From the NCBI RefSeq assembly GCF_011075055.1, contig NC_058147.1:9982001-10046000 (forward strand): DNA of 64,000 nucleotides, in the 5' to 3' direction. The notes under the pieces are model-generated. The model was not told the origin of the DNA, did not search any database, and saw nothing but the letters and a program-made list of their open reading frames with translations. Position numbers and translations under genes: made by a program. Shown in pieces: positions 24,401-36,189 of this stretch (position 1 is its first letter; every line of letters begins with the position of its first letter). This DNA comes from Mangifera indica. Its lineage: Eukaryota > Streptophyta > Magnoliopsida > Sapindales > Anacardiaceae.

Positions 24401-25690
24401 CGGCTAATTCATTCTAAATAGGACTGGATATTCAACGTTAATTCTTATAGACATGCAATAATCATCAAATGTTTTGGATGTAAATTCACTACATTAACTA
24501 GCTACATTTACTTGATCAAATAATATACAAAATAAACCTTTAATTTGATAATTTGTATAAACAGTTTACCAAATACAATATTATGAATTGACAATAAATA
24601 ATCATGGGACTATTGTATAAATGCATCAATTACGAGTATAAAATAATGAAATGACTCACTTGGTAGATGAATGTCTTGGATGTAAATTCACCAGCGTTAT
24701 CTAGTAATATTGACTTGATCAAATAATCTACAAAATAAGCCTTTAATTTAATAAATTTGTATTAACAGTTTAGTAAATGTAAGATTTCGAATCGGTAATA
24801 AACAAACATGAGCTATTATATAGATGCATTAATTAAGACCGTGAAATAACGAAATGACTTGCTTGGTAGATGAATGGGTTCACACATATCCCACTGAATC
24901 CTTTGTAGGAATGATGAGGATTCAACTCCAATTTTGGAGGGAAATGCTCTTATTACCAATTTTCCTTAAAAACAAGTGGTGCATAATTTTTCACTGGAAA
25001 ATAAAATCTTGTGATTATTTAATGTATGTCTACGTGAATTTTCAATAATTTGTAGATTGTAGGTGCCTAAATGGTATGTGAAAGCATAAAAACTTTTGGT
25101 TAAATACTGTGTAGGTTTTAAATGCCAAAACACCATTTTCACTCATGGTTTGACATGAAGTTGTGATGCCAAAACATAAATACTTTTGGATAAAAAAACT
25201 TTTGGTTCAATATTGCGTAAGTTTCAATTACCTTTATGATTGTATAATATAATCTGAATGATAAAGTAGGTAATTTTCTAGTATAATCTTTCTTCTAGAG
25301 GCATTATTAATTATACAGATGAATTATGCACCATTTTCACTTATGGTTTTAATATGAAAACCATCCTTTTTTATATCTTTAAAATTAAGTAAATTTATTT
25401 TGGATCTACTTGAATATAATGCATTATTTATACTTGATTTGGTCTCATTTTTCAACAAAATTATGACTCTTCTAGAGCCATCAATCAAATTTATTAATCT
25501 TAATATAGTGTTTACTTTAACTTTAATTGATGCTAAAGTTAAGAAAAAATTTCTTTTCCCTAAGAATTGTGTACATTGTTACACTATCACCAAACACACA
25601 TCTCCTTCATCAGCTTTTGAAGCAAATGCTTCAATTTTAGAGTCTATATCCTTTCATCTAAAGATTACGTTAGTTATAACGTACACAAAA
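24400..25690 (-). pseudogene. Copia B integrase / gag-pre-integrase remnant
   Basis: This aligns with 38397-39450 in the related element C, where the integrase reads more clearly. The 97-aa plus-strand ORF at 25400-25693 and the 64-aa one at 24854-25048 are antisense shadows. Confidence 0.6.
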
Positions 25691-26639
25691 TAGTGAAAGA
25701 AAGGAGAACATTATAATAAAACATAAAATAATATTAATGACTCTAAAATAATTATATATGATGAATTTTAATTATAAAAATTTTGAGCATTCACATCACT
25801 AGTCAAGTGACCCATATTTTATTCTTGAAAGAAGTCTTGAAATATCAAAATTTATTAGATTGACACGATCTAAATTATCAATAAATTCGATTATATTATG
25901 TGGATGTTTAATAGAGATTCATCCAATGTTTGTATGTACTAAGGTACACGACTGATTATATTTATAACACACTTATTGTCTTATAGTTTAGTCTACATTA
26001 TTCTTTATTTAACTTCAGTCTTAGTCCATTTCTAGTAATATGACTAAGATTTTCTATTATACTCATCTTTGAATAAAAAATGATTTTATTTATGAGCTTA
26101 TTTACACCTATGATAACTACTACTAGAAGTTACGTTTACTTCAGAAAACGATGAACTACTTGTGGGGCAAGTTTAACATTTTTTCATTAGAGGAAAAATA
26201 TAACATTAATTCAAAATTTTTTTCTCGAAATTACTACTATTGGAGCATATTATAAAAAAATGAAAGGTAAAAAATATTTTTACTTCCACATTATCTCAAT
26301 CAAGGAAAAATTCTGAATATCATATAGTTGTACTAAATTATAGAGTCACTAAGAGTATTATTGAATCTGATGTTCAAATTTATCTTTTAAATTTCTCTAC
26401 AAATTTAATGTATCTATCATTATATCCACATGTTCAGCTTGCAATCTTTCAAGGATATGATGCAGGAAAAATAATAGTCTTGCACTTGTCATTCTGACAC
26501 ATTTTATTTAATTAATTTTTCAAGACTCATATTCAAGGTGAAGAGTTGTGTAAAAAAATTATTTAATATTATCTATCCAATTTTAAGAACTTCATGTGTA
26601 AATATTGTCATATTCACAAAACTTATAGTTTTATAGAGA

Positions 26640-27160
26640 ATACATTATAATTAATCTTTGAAACTTCATGTTCAACTATTATCTCATATTTATAAAACAA
26701 CTGGTTTTATAGACGAAATATTGAAAATAATTTTTAAAACTTCAAATTTAGATATTATTCTATATTTGCAAAACTTTTTGTTTTGTTATTAGTATTTATA
26801 ATATTATAGTATGTAAAACTTTAATTATGATTATATTTCGGATTTCAAGCCTATATTTTTTACAATTTATGTAAATTTCAAGTTGTAAATATGATATAAT
26901 TAATATAAAACAAATAAATATTTTAATGAAATTTGGAACTTTGAGTCCATATATATATTCTAATAATTTTGTAAATTTCATATTATAAATTAGATACAAT
27001 TGTTATAATATAAATAAATATTTCAATAATATTTACGATTTTAGGTCTATATTCATAATTTTGTAAACTTCAGGTTGAAAATGATATTCAAGATTTTGAG
27101 TCTAAATTCATAATTTTGTAAACTTTGGATTGTAAATTAGATATAATTATAAATGAAAAA
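26640..27160. repeat. Degenerate tandem repeats in copia B leader
   Basis: Blocks such as ATTCATAATTTTGTAAACTT, followed by a GGTTGTAAATTAGATATAATT-like stretch and AAATAAATATTTCAATAAT, recur several times between about 26640 and 27160 with variable spacing (roughly 60-120 bp). The region lies between the 5' LTR and the first coding remnant. Confidence 0.5.
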
Positions 27161-27322
27161 TTAAATAGAAGAATAACAATAATTAAAACATTAATAGTTT
27201 GTATTGCAAACATGATAATATCATAATTAAGATATCTATATTTGTAACATATAAACAAAATAATAATATAATTGAAATATTACTAATATTATGATATATC
27301 TAAGTGAATTATGCGGATAATA

Positions 27323-27593
27323 TGTTATAATTATAATTAAACAAAAATGAAAGAGAATTGAAGTAAAGGAAGAATTGAGAGAAAGTAATATTATCGAAGT
27401 GAAGACTTGAGGGAAGAGGAAGAGTTTTAGCATATATCCGGATCATCGAATTACAAAGGGCGGGGATATTTATAATCAAATTTACAACCCTATAAACCCA
27501 AAAAATTTGACTAATTCCCAATTACATTAAATACATCCCTACAACTCTTTCAAAAATTCTTCTATGTGGTTTAAAAATCCACCTTATATAACA
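27323..27593 (-). repeat. Copia B 5' LTR
   Basis: 271 bp, from TGTTATAATTATAATTAAAC to CCTTATATAACA. It differs from the 3' LTR by scattered substitutions and small indels, so the insertion is not recent. Confidence 0.9.
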
Positions 27594-27598
27594 TTATT

Positions 27599-28055
27599 CA
27601 ATTTGTGAGCTTTTTTATCTTTCAATAATTTTATAAAAAAAATTTAAATAATTTTTTTAGCAAATCTAACATATGAGGGGAATTTTTTTTTTTTTCAAAT
27701 TCAAAGGTTGGGAATAAAAAATTCATCAAATATTGGGGGCGCACAATGATTTGGCCTAAAATTGGTCATACGTGGTCATTCATATGATCATTTCCGTCGA
27801 TCACCGGTTGCTTGGGCAATCTTAGCATCATGGCCACCCACCATATTATATTACTTAAACACCACGCCGCTGCCCTCAACAAGTCGTCGTTGCTCGAAGA
27901 GTTCGTTAGACAATTCCCTTTTCCTTCTTCTTCTTCTAAAATAATGTAAAAGAAATCTGCAAGTCTAAAGTCTAAAAGTCTTCATTCCAATTTCTGAGAT
28001 CCGTCTCAAGGGAAAGAAATCGAGCCCAATTGAGAATCCAAGTCTTAGATTATCA
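27599..28055 (+). promoter_or_regulatory. Upstream region of the fucosyltransferase gene
   Basis: The 457 bp between the copia B target duplication and the start codon must hold at least the leader. It includes a TTCTTCTTCTTCT pyrimidine stretch (about 27925-27937), common in plant leaders. No clear TATA box can be singled out. The 60-aa ORF here has no recognisable content. Confidence 0.3.
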
Positions 28056-31036
28056 ATGCAATTAAAGCCCTTAAACATCTCCACAATTACTCTAATGTTG
28101 TTCTTAGCATTCTTATTCCTCTTCTTCTGTGGCTTTCTCGAATTTCCCTCTGTTTCGACCTCAATTTCGACCTCAATTCAAGAACAACACCACGTAGATT
28201 CAAGTTTTTCCCCGGTTAAGTCCACGCCGGACCCCTTCACCGACATAATAAGCGCGTTCAAGAAATGGGATTCTCAAGTGGGTTGTGCTCGGTTCAGAGA
28301 GAAATACAGGAATCAAACAGGGTCGAATCCGGGTTCTACTGAGTCGGGTTCGCTGCAAGAAGATGGCGATCGGAAGTGTGATGGGTTGAAAATGGAGCAC
28401 GTTAGTGTTTTGGTTAAAGGGTGGACTTGGATTCCTGATAATTTGGATAATTTATATTCTTGTCGGTGTGGGTTGAGCTGTTTGTGGACTAAATCTTCGG
28501 TTCTTGCTGATAAACCTGATGCTTTGTTGTTTGAGACCACCACACCTCCGCTTCAGGTATCCATTCTTCATTATAATCTTAAAAATTTACGCTTATTGAT
28601 TGATCAGAGGATAATGATTGTAAATTTGAAGTCTTTGGGATGAGATGAATGGTAGTCATAAAGTTTTCATCTGTTATATGTACATATGATGAAATCTGAA
28701 GCATTCAATAACTCATTTAGAGGATAATGTAGATGGTTATGACATGATTTGAAGGATGAATTTGTCTGATGATTAGGCCACGTTCTGGAGTTGGTGGATA
28801 ACAGTATTGGCAGGCTTGATCCACATCTTAATATATTTGCCAATCCTCAAGGTGGGAATTTATTTGGTTTCAGAGCAAGATTAGAGTAGCATATTCAGAA
28901 GGTTAATAGACTGAGAATAGGAAGGCATCAACAATAGGCACTAGTTTTGCTCATGGAAAGTTCTATGGTCCTTAGTTCACAAGTCTGGGACCTTCCTTAT
29001 ATAGCAAATATGTGCGATTCCAAATTTCACCTTGGGATGTGGTAGGCATATACATTTGCATAAAAATTTACCAAAGTCATCTAGAAAATGCAAGAAATTT
29101 TGTAAGAGTTGCTTAAAATTAGAAAACGACGCTGTACAGTTGATTCTTTTTTTCCTTTCCCTTTTCATCCGTTGAGAATATTGGAACTTTCAGCGAAAGT
29201 TTTGATGCCTAATCTGTCCTCGGTTCATGAGATGGATGTATAGACACTTTTGAGCAAATAGAATAAAGTTCTATGCATTTTTTCATTAAGTGAAGTTCGG
29301 TGATGCGATATAGTGAGAGGTTAGATGACTTTCTTAAGTAGTGGGATGAGCAGTCAAATGCTACTGTAATCACAAGCCTTAAATCTCATCATGGATTAGA
29401 AAATTTTTCATTTTTATAAAATTTGACAATGCTTAGAAGAGATCGAAAAAGTGGTTTGATTGAAAGAGTGAAGATCCTCTTAGAGAACAAGATTCTTCAA
29501 GAGATTCAGGAATGTGGTCAGTACATTTTTCAGAAAGAGATGAACAGCTTAGGATGGAGGTGGAGACAGGGAGGAAGGGATATAACAATTGAAAAACCAA
29601 AGACCTGAAAGCAGGCCATACTGTAATAATTCTAACTAGAAGTTAATAGTCTTAAAAATAACAATTGATTACATATTTTTTAAATTTGTGAATAATACAT
29701 ACTAAGGCTTTAAAATTTTTAGTTGGTTTATTTTTGTGATGTTGGCATACAAATAGTTTTATAACTTAAAAGTTCCAAAGAATTCTCAGCCTGCAATTGT
29801 TTGTGTGGCTTAAATATGTTTCTTTTATCAATATCTTTGTATGTTGAATCTCTTGAATTTAATGGTTTGAAATGAATGGTTGCTTGCAAATTTTACAAGT
29901 TACGTTTGACATTGGATATGCGTAACATCTGCATTATGGAAAAAAATGAGTGCATGGACAGCCATGATCTTGTTACCTTGACAATAGTATGTAATGTAAC
30001 TACTTTCTTGTTGCTATCATCTTGATGTTTCATTCGTTTTTGTGCCTTTTCAATTGTTTTCATTTTTATAAGCATTTTCCAACTTGCTGTGTAGTATAGT
30101 TTGACTTGGTGGTTTGTACAAATAAATGTTTGTGTTGCAATTTGCATCATTTTCTACCATTTAAGTAATCAAACTTTAATGCATTCCTTACATTTCCAGA
30201 GACGCAGTGGAGATCCACTTCGTGTATACATGGATCTTGAGGCTGGCAGGAAACGGTCTGGTCTTGAGGATATGTTTATTAGTTATCATGCTAAAGATGA
30301 TGTGCAGTCAACTTATGCTGGTGCACTCTTTCACAATGGTCGAAATTATCAGGTGTCATCTTACAAGAACAATGTAAGTGTCGGCTAAAGTAATTTGCTT
30401 CTTTTGATAGTTTCCACTGATTTTTTCAACAAAAAGTACTTCCAACCCTTTTTTCTTTTCCTGAAGGATACACTTGTTTATTGGTCTTCCTCGCGCTGTC
30501 TTCCTCAAAGAAATCGGCTGGCCAAAAATCTCCTCAGCTTGCTGCCTCACCATTCTTTTGGCAAGTGCTTGAACAATGTTGGCGGCCCGGACATGGCCCT
30601 TTCTCTCTATCCCGAATGCAACAATGATGCCAGTGTCAAACCAAGATGGTGGGATCATTTACATTGTGCCATGTCTCACTACAAATTTGTACTTGCTATC
30701 GAGAACACTGTGACCGAGAGTTATGTGACAGAGAAGCTATTTTACGCTCTAGATTCCGGTTCAGTTCCCATCTATTTCGGTGCCCCAAATGTTTGGGACT
30801 TTGTCCCACCACATTCAATAATAGATGGAACTAAATTTAAATCCTTGGAAGCATTGGCTTCCTATGTGAAGGATCTAGCTAATGACCCTGTAGCTTATGC
30901 AGAGTACCATGCATGGAGAAGATGTGGTGTTCTGGGTAACTATGGAAAGACCCGTGCAGTGAGCCTTGACACATTGCCTTGCCGGCTGTGCGAGGCTGTT
31001 AGCAGAAGAGGTGGGCGAAATGCAAGAGCTAATTGA
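28056..31036 (+). CDS. FUT13: Alpha-1,4-fucosyltransferase (Lewis a epitope synthesis), 3 exons
   Basis: Exons 28056-28556, 30200-30373 and 30467-31036 join in phase 0 with GT-AG introns to give 414 aa, close to Arabidopsis FUT13 (about 400 aa). The product transfers fucose from GDP-fucose in alpha-1,4 linkage to the GlcNAc of N-glycan antennae in the Golgi, completing Lewis a structures. Residues about 9-30 form a single hydrophobic signal anchor, as in type II Golgi enzymes. CDGLKMEHVSVLVKGWTWIP marks the stem/early catalytic part. The GT10 donor-binding region in exon 3 reads YKFVLAIENT, then YVTEKLFYALDSGSVPIYFG. The C-terminus holds the cysteine pair CRLCEA. All parts look intact. The ATG chosen is the only one before the anchor. 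Identification rests on family motifs and is firm; expression is not tested. Confidence 0.95.
28557..30199 (+). other. Intron 1 of the fucosyltransferase gene
   Basis: 1.64 kb, from GTATCC after CTTCAG to TTTCCAG before AGACGC. Several short ORFs on both strands inside it have no coding features. Confidence 0.85.
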
Positions 31037-31367
31037 CATTTTGCCTGTTTGTATTTCATTTGGGTTTCTTCTGATGTTGCTGGAACTTGTATACATGCTA
31101 GATTGAGAGGATGTACACAGAAAAGATTAAAAGAATACACGGTAGGTTTTTTTTTTTTAAATTTTTAGCCTGGAATCAATATTTCATAATAACCGTTGAA
31201 TTTGCATGTCCTCAGAGCATCAAATGCAGGTTTCTGTCAGAAACGTAAGGATTTTGTTCTCAAATGAATAATTTTAGTCATTCGTATATTAAAAAATATA
31301 TAAAAATTAGATGGCTAAAAAATTATGACAAAAAACCTAGATATGCAAAAATGCTGTTGCGTTGTCC
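31037..31367 (+). other. 3' flank of the fucosyltransferase gene
   Basis: Probably the 3' UTR and terminator region. No canonical AATAAA is close to the stop. Nothing else is seen. Confidence 0.35.
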
Positions 31368-31370
31368 TAA

Positions 31371-31836
31371 GGGGGTATTTAATTTGGGTAATATTTTATT
31401 ACTAAAATAGAAAGAGTATCTTAAAGATAGATTATTTAGAAGATTACTGAGTATAAATGATTACTATGTTTGATAAAATTTAGTAGGTATAAATAATTAT
31501 TGTGTTTGGTTAAAGATAATAAAAAATTACTAATAAATTATTTTACTTAAATATTCTTAAATATAATTATTTTTAAATATTTTTATATTATTTATCCTAT
31601 TAATTAAAAATAAATTTATTTTTGTCTCAAAAATTAATAAATAATAATATAATTATAATAAAATCAAGATTATCTTAGTAATCGGTGAAGGTGGTAATCA
31701 GATTATCATATATATTGTTTGTCACGTCAGTATTGATAATAGACGATTACTGTAATATTTTATTACTGACAAACCAAACAAAGGAATAAAAGATAGATTA
31801 CCAAGGTACTCTTAAAAACCAAGAATCAAACGCCCC
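31371..31836. mobile_element. MITE with GGGGG.GTTT termini (PIF/Harbinger-like?)
   Basis: The left end GGGGGTATTTAATTTGGG and the right end ..GAATCAAACGCCCC are imperfect inverted repeats. They are bordered by TAA (31368-31370) and TTA (31837-31839), a TWA-like pattern. The interior is AT-rich and symmetric in part (AAAGATAGATTATTTAG near the left, AAAAGATAGATTACC near the right). No coding sequence. Superfamily assignment is tentative because the two flanking triplets differ by one base. Confidence 0.55.
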
Positions 31837-31900
31837 TTACTGTAACATTAGAAACCTGCTCATACTGTAATACGATAATAAAAATTTGAAATTAAAGTAT

Positions 31901-33077
31901 TTATTCCTGGGCATCAGAATTTGCAGAAGAATCTTTATTTTCTGGTTTGTGAAACTTCCAAACTGATGCCATTATCCCATTAGAACTCGAAGCTTTACTC
32001 TTCTTTACTGTTTTAACCTGCGTCATAACATTGATTTTCACAACATTTAAGGTAAAACTTCAATAAATAAATAAATAAATTACCAAATAAATAATAATCC
32101 AAAGATATTACTATTAGGGTATTAATAAAATTATGCGTATATATTTTTTTAATATGCAATTGGATATATAAATGATGTATAATCTTATGATTGAATGATT
32201 TTAAATTAAGGTAAGATAATACCTAATTATATGATTACATATCTTCTATATATCAAATTGTGTATTCAAAAGTATATACTTATAACATAGCAGTAGGGAT
32301 ATATATAATTTATATGACATAAAAATAAACTAAAAAAAGGACACAAATTACATTTTATCACTAACTAAAAATTTCTTTTAGTTAAAAGGAACATTTTTAC
32401 AAATTTTTTTTTTAAGTGTTAATATATTGGTTGAAAATGGTCTGTATGGTTTATAAAAATGTCCTTTTATTTATACAAGTAAAACTCGTATTTATTTTTT
32501 GGAGTCTAAAATAAAAGTGTCATAGTTTATTTTTTTTTTTTATTATTATTATTATAATGATACCTTTTGGCTTGGTTTGGAGCTTTGGATCTTGGTAGTC
32601 TTCAACTCTGGAGGTCTATTTTGAAGATATTCCTTCAACTGTTGATCATTCATTGTATCCATCTCTTTTGTCTGTTCATCAAAATTACCCATGCATCATC
32701 CATGTAAATTACCCATTTATTTCCTTCAAAAAAATAAAAAATGATTAATTTATTTAATTTTAAAAAATACGAATTTTTTAATTGCATTTACAGAATCAAA
32801 GTGCCAAGTTCAACAAATAAAACGTTTCAAAGAAACAAATAAACAAAAATCTAAAAATTGTAATTCAAGAGACAAAATATAAAAATCAACTTCTAAACTG
32901 TTACTGTTATTGTAAATTTTAGTTGAAATAATGTAATCGAAAATTAGTGAATAAAATAAAATATACCCATTTTTGGAGAGCGATTATTTGGTTGAGCAAG
33001 ACTTGCACTTCCTCATCAAGAAGTTTCTTCTTCTCTTGACATGAAAGAGTAGGAGTCATACTTTGTTGCAGAGCCAT
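31901..33077 (-). CDS. Small protein of unknown function, 3 exons, 111 aa
   Basis: Exons on the minus strand are 33077-32967, 32671-32564 and 32017-31901. Each is a whole number of codons (37, 36 and 38 plus stop). Introns run GT-AG, the last with a GCAG acceptor. The protein starts MALQQSMTPTLSCQEKKKLL and continues DEEVQVLLNQIIALQKW, a probable amphipathic helix. The middle part is MDTMNDQQLKEYLQNRPPEL. The third exon is lysine- and serine-rich (VKTVKKSKASSS), then ASVWKFHKPENK. There is no signal peptide or membrane segment. I do not recognise a family. Three consecutive open, phase-0 exons with proper splice sites and a TATA box upstream make chance unlikely. The exons are too short to stand out as ORFs, so automatic annotation could miss this gene. 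The lysine-rich tail would suit a nuclear or nucleic-acid-binding protein, but that is only inference. Confidence 0.7.
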
Positions 33078-33094
33078 TTACTTTTTCTTCTTTC

Positions 33095-33395
33095 CTGCTA
33101 CTGCCTTCACACTGCTACCGCACATCCTTTCCTTTCAAATTTATAACATTGAAATTAATTCAACGAATGAAGGTAAACAAGATGGCAAAATTCCCAATAC
33201 AAGTCAATATGTAACGCTCCATTTCAATGCAAAAACGACAAATCTTGTAAAAAAAAAATGTTTTTATAATTTAGAAAACTACATTCTGTTGTAAATGCAT
33301 AATTAATTGAAATCGAATTGAAATGAAATGAGTATAAATATATATAGAATACCAAAATGGATTTTATAGTGAGAGGCTTGCAGCAGAACACTTAC
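33095..33395 (-). other. Possible 5' UTR intron of the small gene
   Basis: On the minus strand a GTAAGT donor (33395) and a GGCAG or AGCAG acceptor (33101 or 33095) lie between the TATA box and the ATG at 33077. This would join a short leader exon to exon 1. A donor and an acceptor are visible, but there is no transcript evidence. Confidence 0.4.
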
Positions 33396-33455
33396 AAACA
33401 TAGAATGACAGAGTGGACGGATCAGAAAAATGTGGTACAACTAGGGCAAGAGGGT

Positions 33456-33465
33456 GTATATATAG
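33456..33465 (-). promoter_or_regulatory. TATA box of the small gene
   Basis: The minus strand reads CACTATATATACACC. It lies about 60 bp upstream of the inferred leader donor, and pyrimidine-rich sequence follows it, as expected around a transcription start. The truncated copia C ends roughly 100 bp further upstream. Confidence 0.5.
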
Positions 33466-33789
33466 TGTGATGCCTCCTCCCATGTTATAAATTCGCCACC
33501 CAAATTCTCCACTCTATTCACTTTGCTTAATGGGTGGGGAAATCTAGTATAATATAACACTCCCTTTAAAATTTTCACCATTTACAAAGAATTACATTAA
33601 CTTTGATAGAAGAAAAAAACTCAATGGGATAAAAATCAAAACAGAAACATATAATTATTTAGTATCTTGTAAAATAGAATTAGATATGCTTAAATTGTCA
33701 TTAAAAACATTATTAGAAAAATCTAATGAAACAAAACTTAGTCACAAAAAAAAAGTATAGTGCACATTTTATATTATTACTCCCCCTGA

Positions 33790-34129
33790 TAAATGTTCTC
33801 TCTCTTTATAGTGAGATTAATTTAGTTGTTTGTTGAACTATCGCATATTGATGTTATACACTATCTTTTCATATGTTGATATTGGTAATGTCTTGGTGAA
33901 CAAATCTGCAAGATTGTTATTAGATCATATTTGTTTGACATCAATTTTTCTACTCTATTGAAACTCATGAGTGTAAAAGAACTTTAGTACGATATGTTTG
34001 GTTATGTCTTCTTTAATGTATCCACCTCTAATTTGGGCGATATATGTTGCATTGTTTTCATATAATATAAAAGGAGTGTTTGCTATAGAAGGAAAACTGC
34101 ATATATTTTAGATATGATGGATGACAGAT
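33790..34129 (-). pseudogene. Copia C RNase H end (left of the nested insertion)
   Basis: It parallels 21790-22146 of element B. Both carry GGTAATGTCTTGGTGAACAA and an AAATCTGCAAGATT-like block. Confidence 0.65.
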
Positions 34130-34984
34130 TGTAACATCTCTCCCCATAAGTACTACCCACCAAAGAAGAAATGTTATGAATTAATATCCGGAGCATTTAT
34201 TTATTTTTAAATACTTTAAAATGAATGCATCACTAAAAGTGTTTAAAAATTATTCTAAGAAAACTGAAAATCTAGAAGCAAACAAAAGATGTATATATCC
34301 CATATAAAAACTCATCTAAAACATCTAAGATCATAGAGTAATCATATACATGCGCTTAGATACAACTATACAACTATCTAAATAGGGTCAAAAATCAACA
34401 GTATCATATGTATGTAACAAAAACCATAAGTAACCAGCCTCAGCCTAGGTCTATCTTCGCTGACCTAACCCTGTCTCCCAGCTATCTCGATCACCCATAC
34501 CTGCAATCATGAAAGAAAAAGAAGTGAGAGATAAGAACACTCAATAAGAAGAAAAAATTAAGTAAACTATCTTCTTTATTGTTCTAACTCACTCTTGGGA
34601 CTCAACCTCACATCATAACCTCCATAAGAAATCGAGAGGATAATCTAGTTCATTCTTTACTATTTAGGTCATACTTTGTCCCATCTGGTGTCTATTTAAT
34701 ACTTTTTGGAAGCTGACTATAGGGATTTAACACTTTTCTAAGCTCGACCTCTTTTTCTTTCTCTCACTATACTATTTTTGAATCTGAATTGTACTCTACT
34801 GCGAGCGGACTCTACTGTGGATCTATGTCCTACTACGAACGTGCCCTACTACAAGTGGTATAGTGTTAAGTGCCCCCTCATAGTTCATAGCATGCATACA
34901 TGCATTATATCTTACTAATCTTGCTTCCATCTAAAACTATTCATAACTCACCAGACCATACTCTTAGGATGACCTTTGAATCTT

Positions 34985-35095
34985 GAGCCATAAATTTCTT
35001 TTCTTGCTTTTCTTTTTCTCTCATTTCTTTCCTCTCCTTTCTTTCTTTCATCCTTTCCTTTTTCTCATCCTTTTCTTTCTTTCTTTCTTTCTTTC
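34985..35095. repeat. Polypyrimidine (TTTC-rich) tract
   Basis: Over 100 bp almost free of purines on the + strand, ending in a TTTC repeat. The opposite-strand K/E-rich ORF is an artefact of this tract. Confidence 0.8.
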
Positions 35096-35103
35096 CAAAA
35101 ACT

Positions 35104-35487
35104 GTGAAATACTGTTTATGGGATTGTTTATTTGGTAGGGCAGTCTTTTTGTTCATACAATTTAATAGTCCAAACGGTCTTTGCTATATATTGTTGAAAA
35201 GAGGATTCAAAGAGCTTTCCAACAAGCTATAATAGTACTCATGATTCATCAGATAAGATAGTCAAAACATGAGATGAAATTAGTAGCAAAAACTACATTT
35301 ACTGTTTATTTGGTAAGATGGTCTTTTTGTTTATACAATTTAACAGTCCAAATATCTCTAATTCATACAAGCTATATATAGTTAAAAAGAGGGTTCAAAG
35401 AGCTTTTCAACAAGTTATAATAACACTCATGATTCATCCGATAAGACAATTAAAACATAGGATGAAGTCAGTGGTAAAACAGTAAAT
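35104..35487. repeat. ~190-bp tandem duplication in the solo LTR
   Basis: The block with TACTGTTTAT, GTCTTTTTGTT.ATACAATTT, TTCAAAGAGCTTT.CAACAAG and CTCATGATTCATC occurs twice in a row (about 35104-35293 and 35294-35487) with scattered substitutions. Confidence 0.75.
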
Positions 35488-36029
35488 ATCATCCAACTCT
35501 CTGCCATGAACAAATTAACACATATAAATACTCCAAATGGCAAAACAACATTTCTCAACTTCAAAATCATCATTTATAACATAGAACCAAAGAACCAAAA
35601 CCATAAAACATGAAACATACCAAAGATAACACCTCTTATCTTGTCTCAAGCCAATCTTTGCAAGTTGACTCCCTCCTTCTTATCTTGCTTCCTTTATCAC
35701 CAAAACTACCTTAAATCAATACCAAAACATACTAACATATTCATATAACATGCATCAAATATATATAAACATAGGTAAAGGAAAAAGAAGGAGATCTTTT
35801 GGTTACCAAGGCTTCCAAAATGCTTCCTTTTTTTTCTTTTCTTATTTTATCTTTCAAAACCCTTTCAATTCCTTCATTCTTCTTCACAAAACAAAAGAAA
35901 ACATGAAGAAGGCTGGCTGCTGGAATGGACGGGAGAAGATGATAGAAAAAGGCTTGAAGTTTCATTTTTTTGTCTTTTATCTCTTTATATGCATATTTAT
36001 CTTTTTATCTTTATTGTAATTCTTTATGT

Positions 36030-36030
36030 G

Positions 36031-36113
<83 letters not shown>
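36030..36113. repeat. (TA)n microsatellite
   Basis: About 40 TA dinucleotides with one interruption (TATTATA). Confidence 0.95.
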
Positions 36114-36118
<5 letters not shown>

Positions 36119-36189
36119 TAAAATTAGAAATATCTCAAAACAAAGTTAAAAGACATAAATACCCCTAGAACATACCTAAGGGTATTACG

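Larger units (their letters stand above)
21276..27593 (-). mobile_element. Ty1/copia element B, both LTRs and TSD present (minus strand)
   Basis: LTRs at 21276-21532 (3') and 27323-27593 (5') align along their length and have TG..CA ends. The element is flanked by a perfect TTATT duplication (21271-21275 and 27594-27598). On the minus strand a polypurine tract AAAAAAAGGGG abuts the 3' LTR. The interior holds integrase, RT and RNase H segments in copia order, all with stops and frameshifts. No standard primer-binding site follows the 5' LTR. It lies 460 bp upstream of the fucosyltransferase start codon and its LTR promoter would point away from that gene. Confidence 0.9.
34130..36189. mobile_element. 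Solo-LTR-like insertion inside copia C
   Basis: Copia C is continuous with B across this point except for 2060 bp that begin TGTAACATCTCTCCCC and end GGGTATTACG. The flanks CAGAT (34125-34129) and CAGAC (36190-36194) look like a 5-bp duplication with one change. Near-inverted ends (TGTAAC / ATTACG, eroded from GTTACA) fit an LTR of the TGTAACATCCC type known from plant Ty3/gypsy elements. There is no coding sequence or primer-binding site, so a solo LTR is the likeliest reading. The interior has a pyrimidine tract, a 190-bp tandem duplication and a long TA microsatellite. Confidence 0.65.

Noticed and set aside
34941..35156. 71-aa K/E-rich minus-strand ORF
   Set aside because: It is translated from the polypyrimidine tract of the solo LTR.
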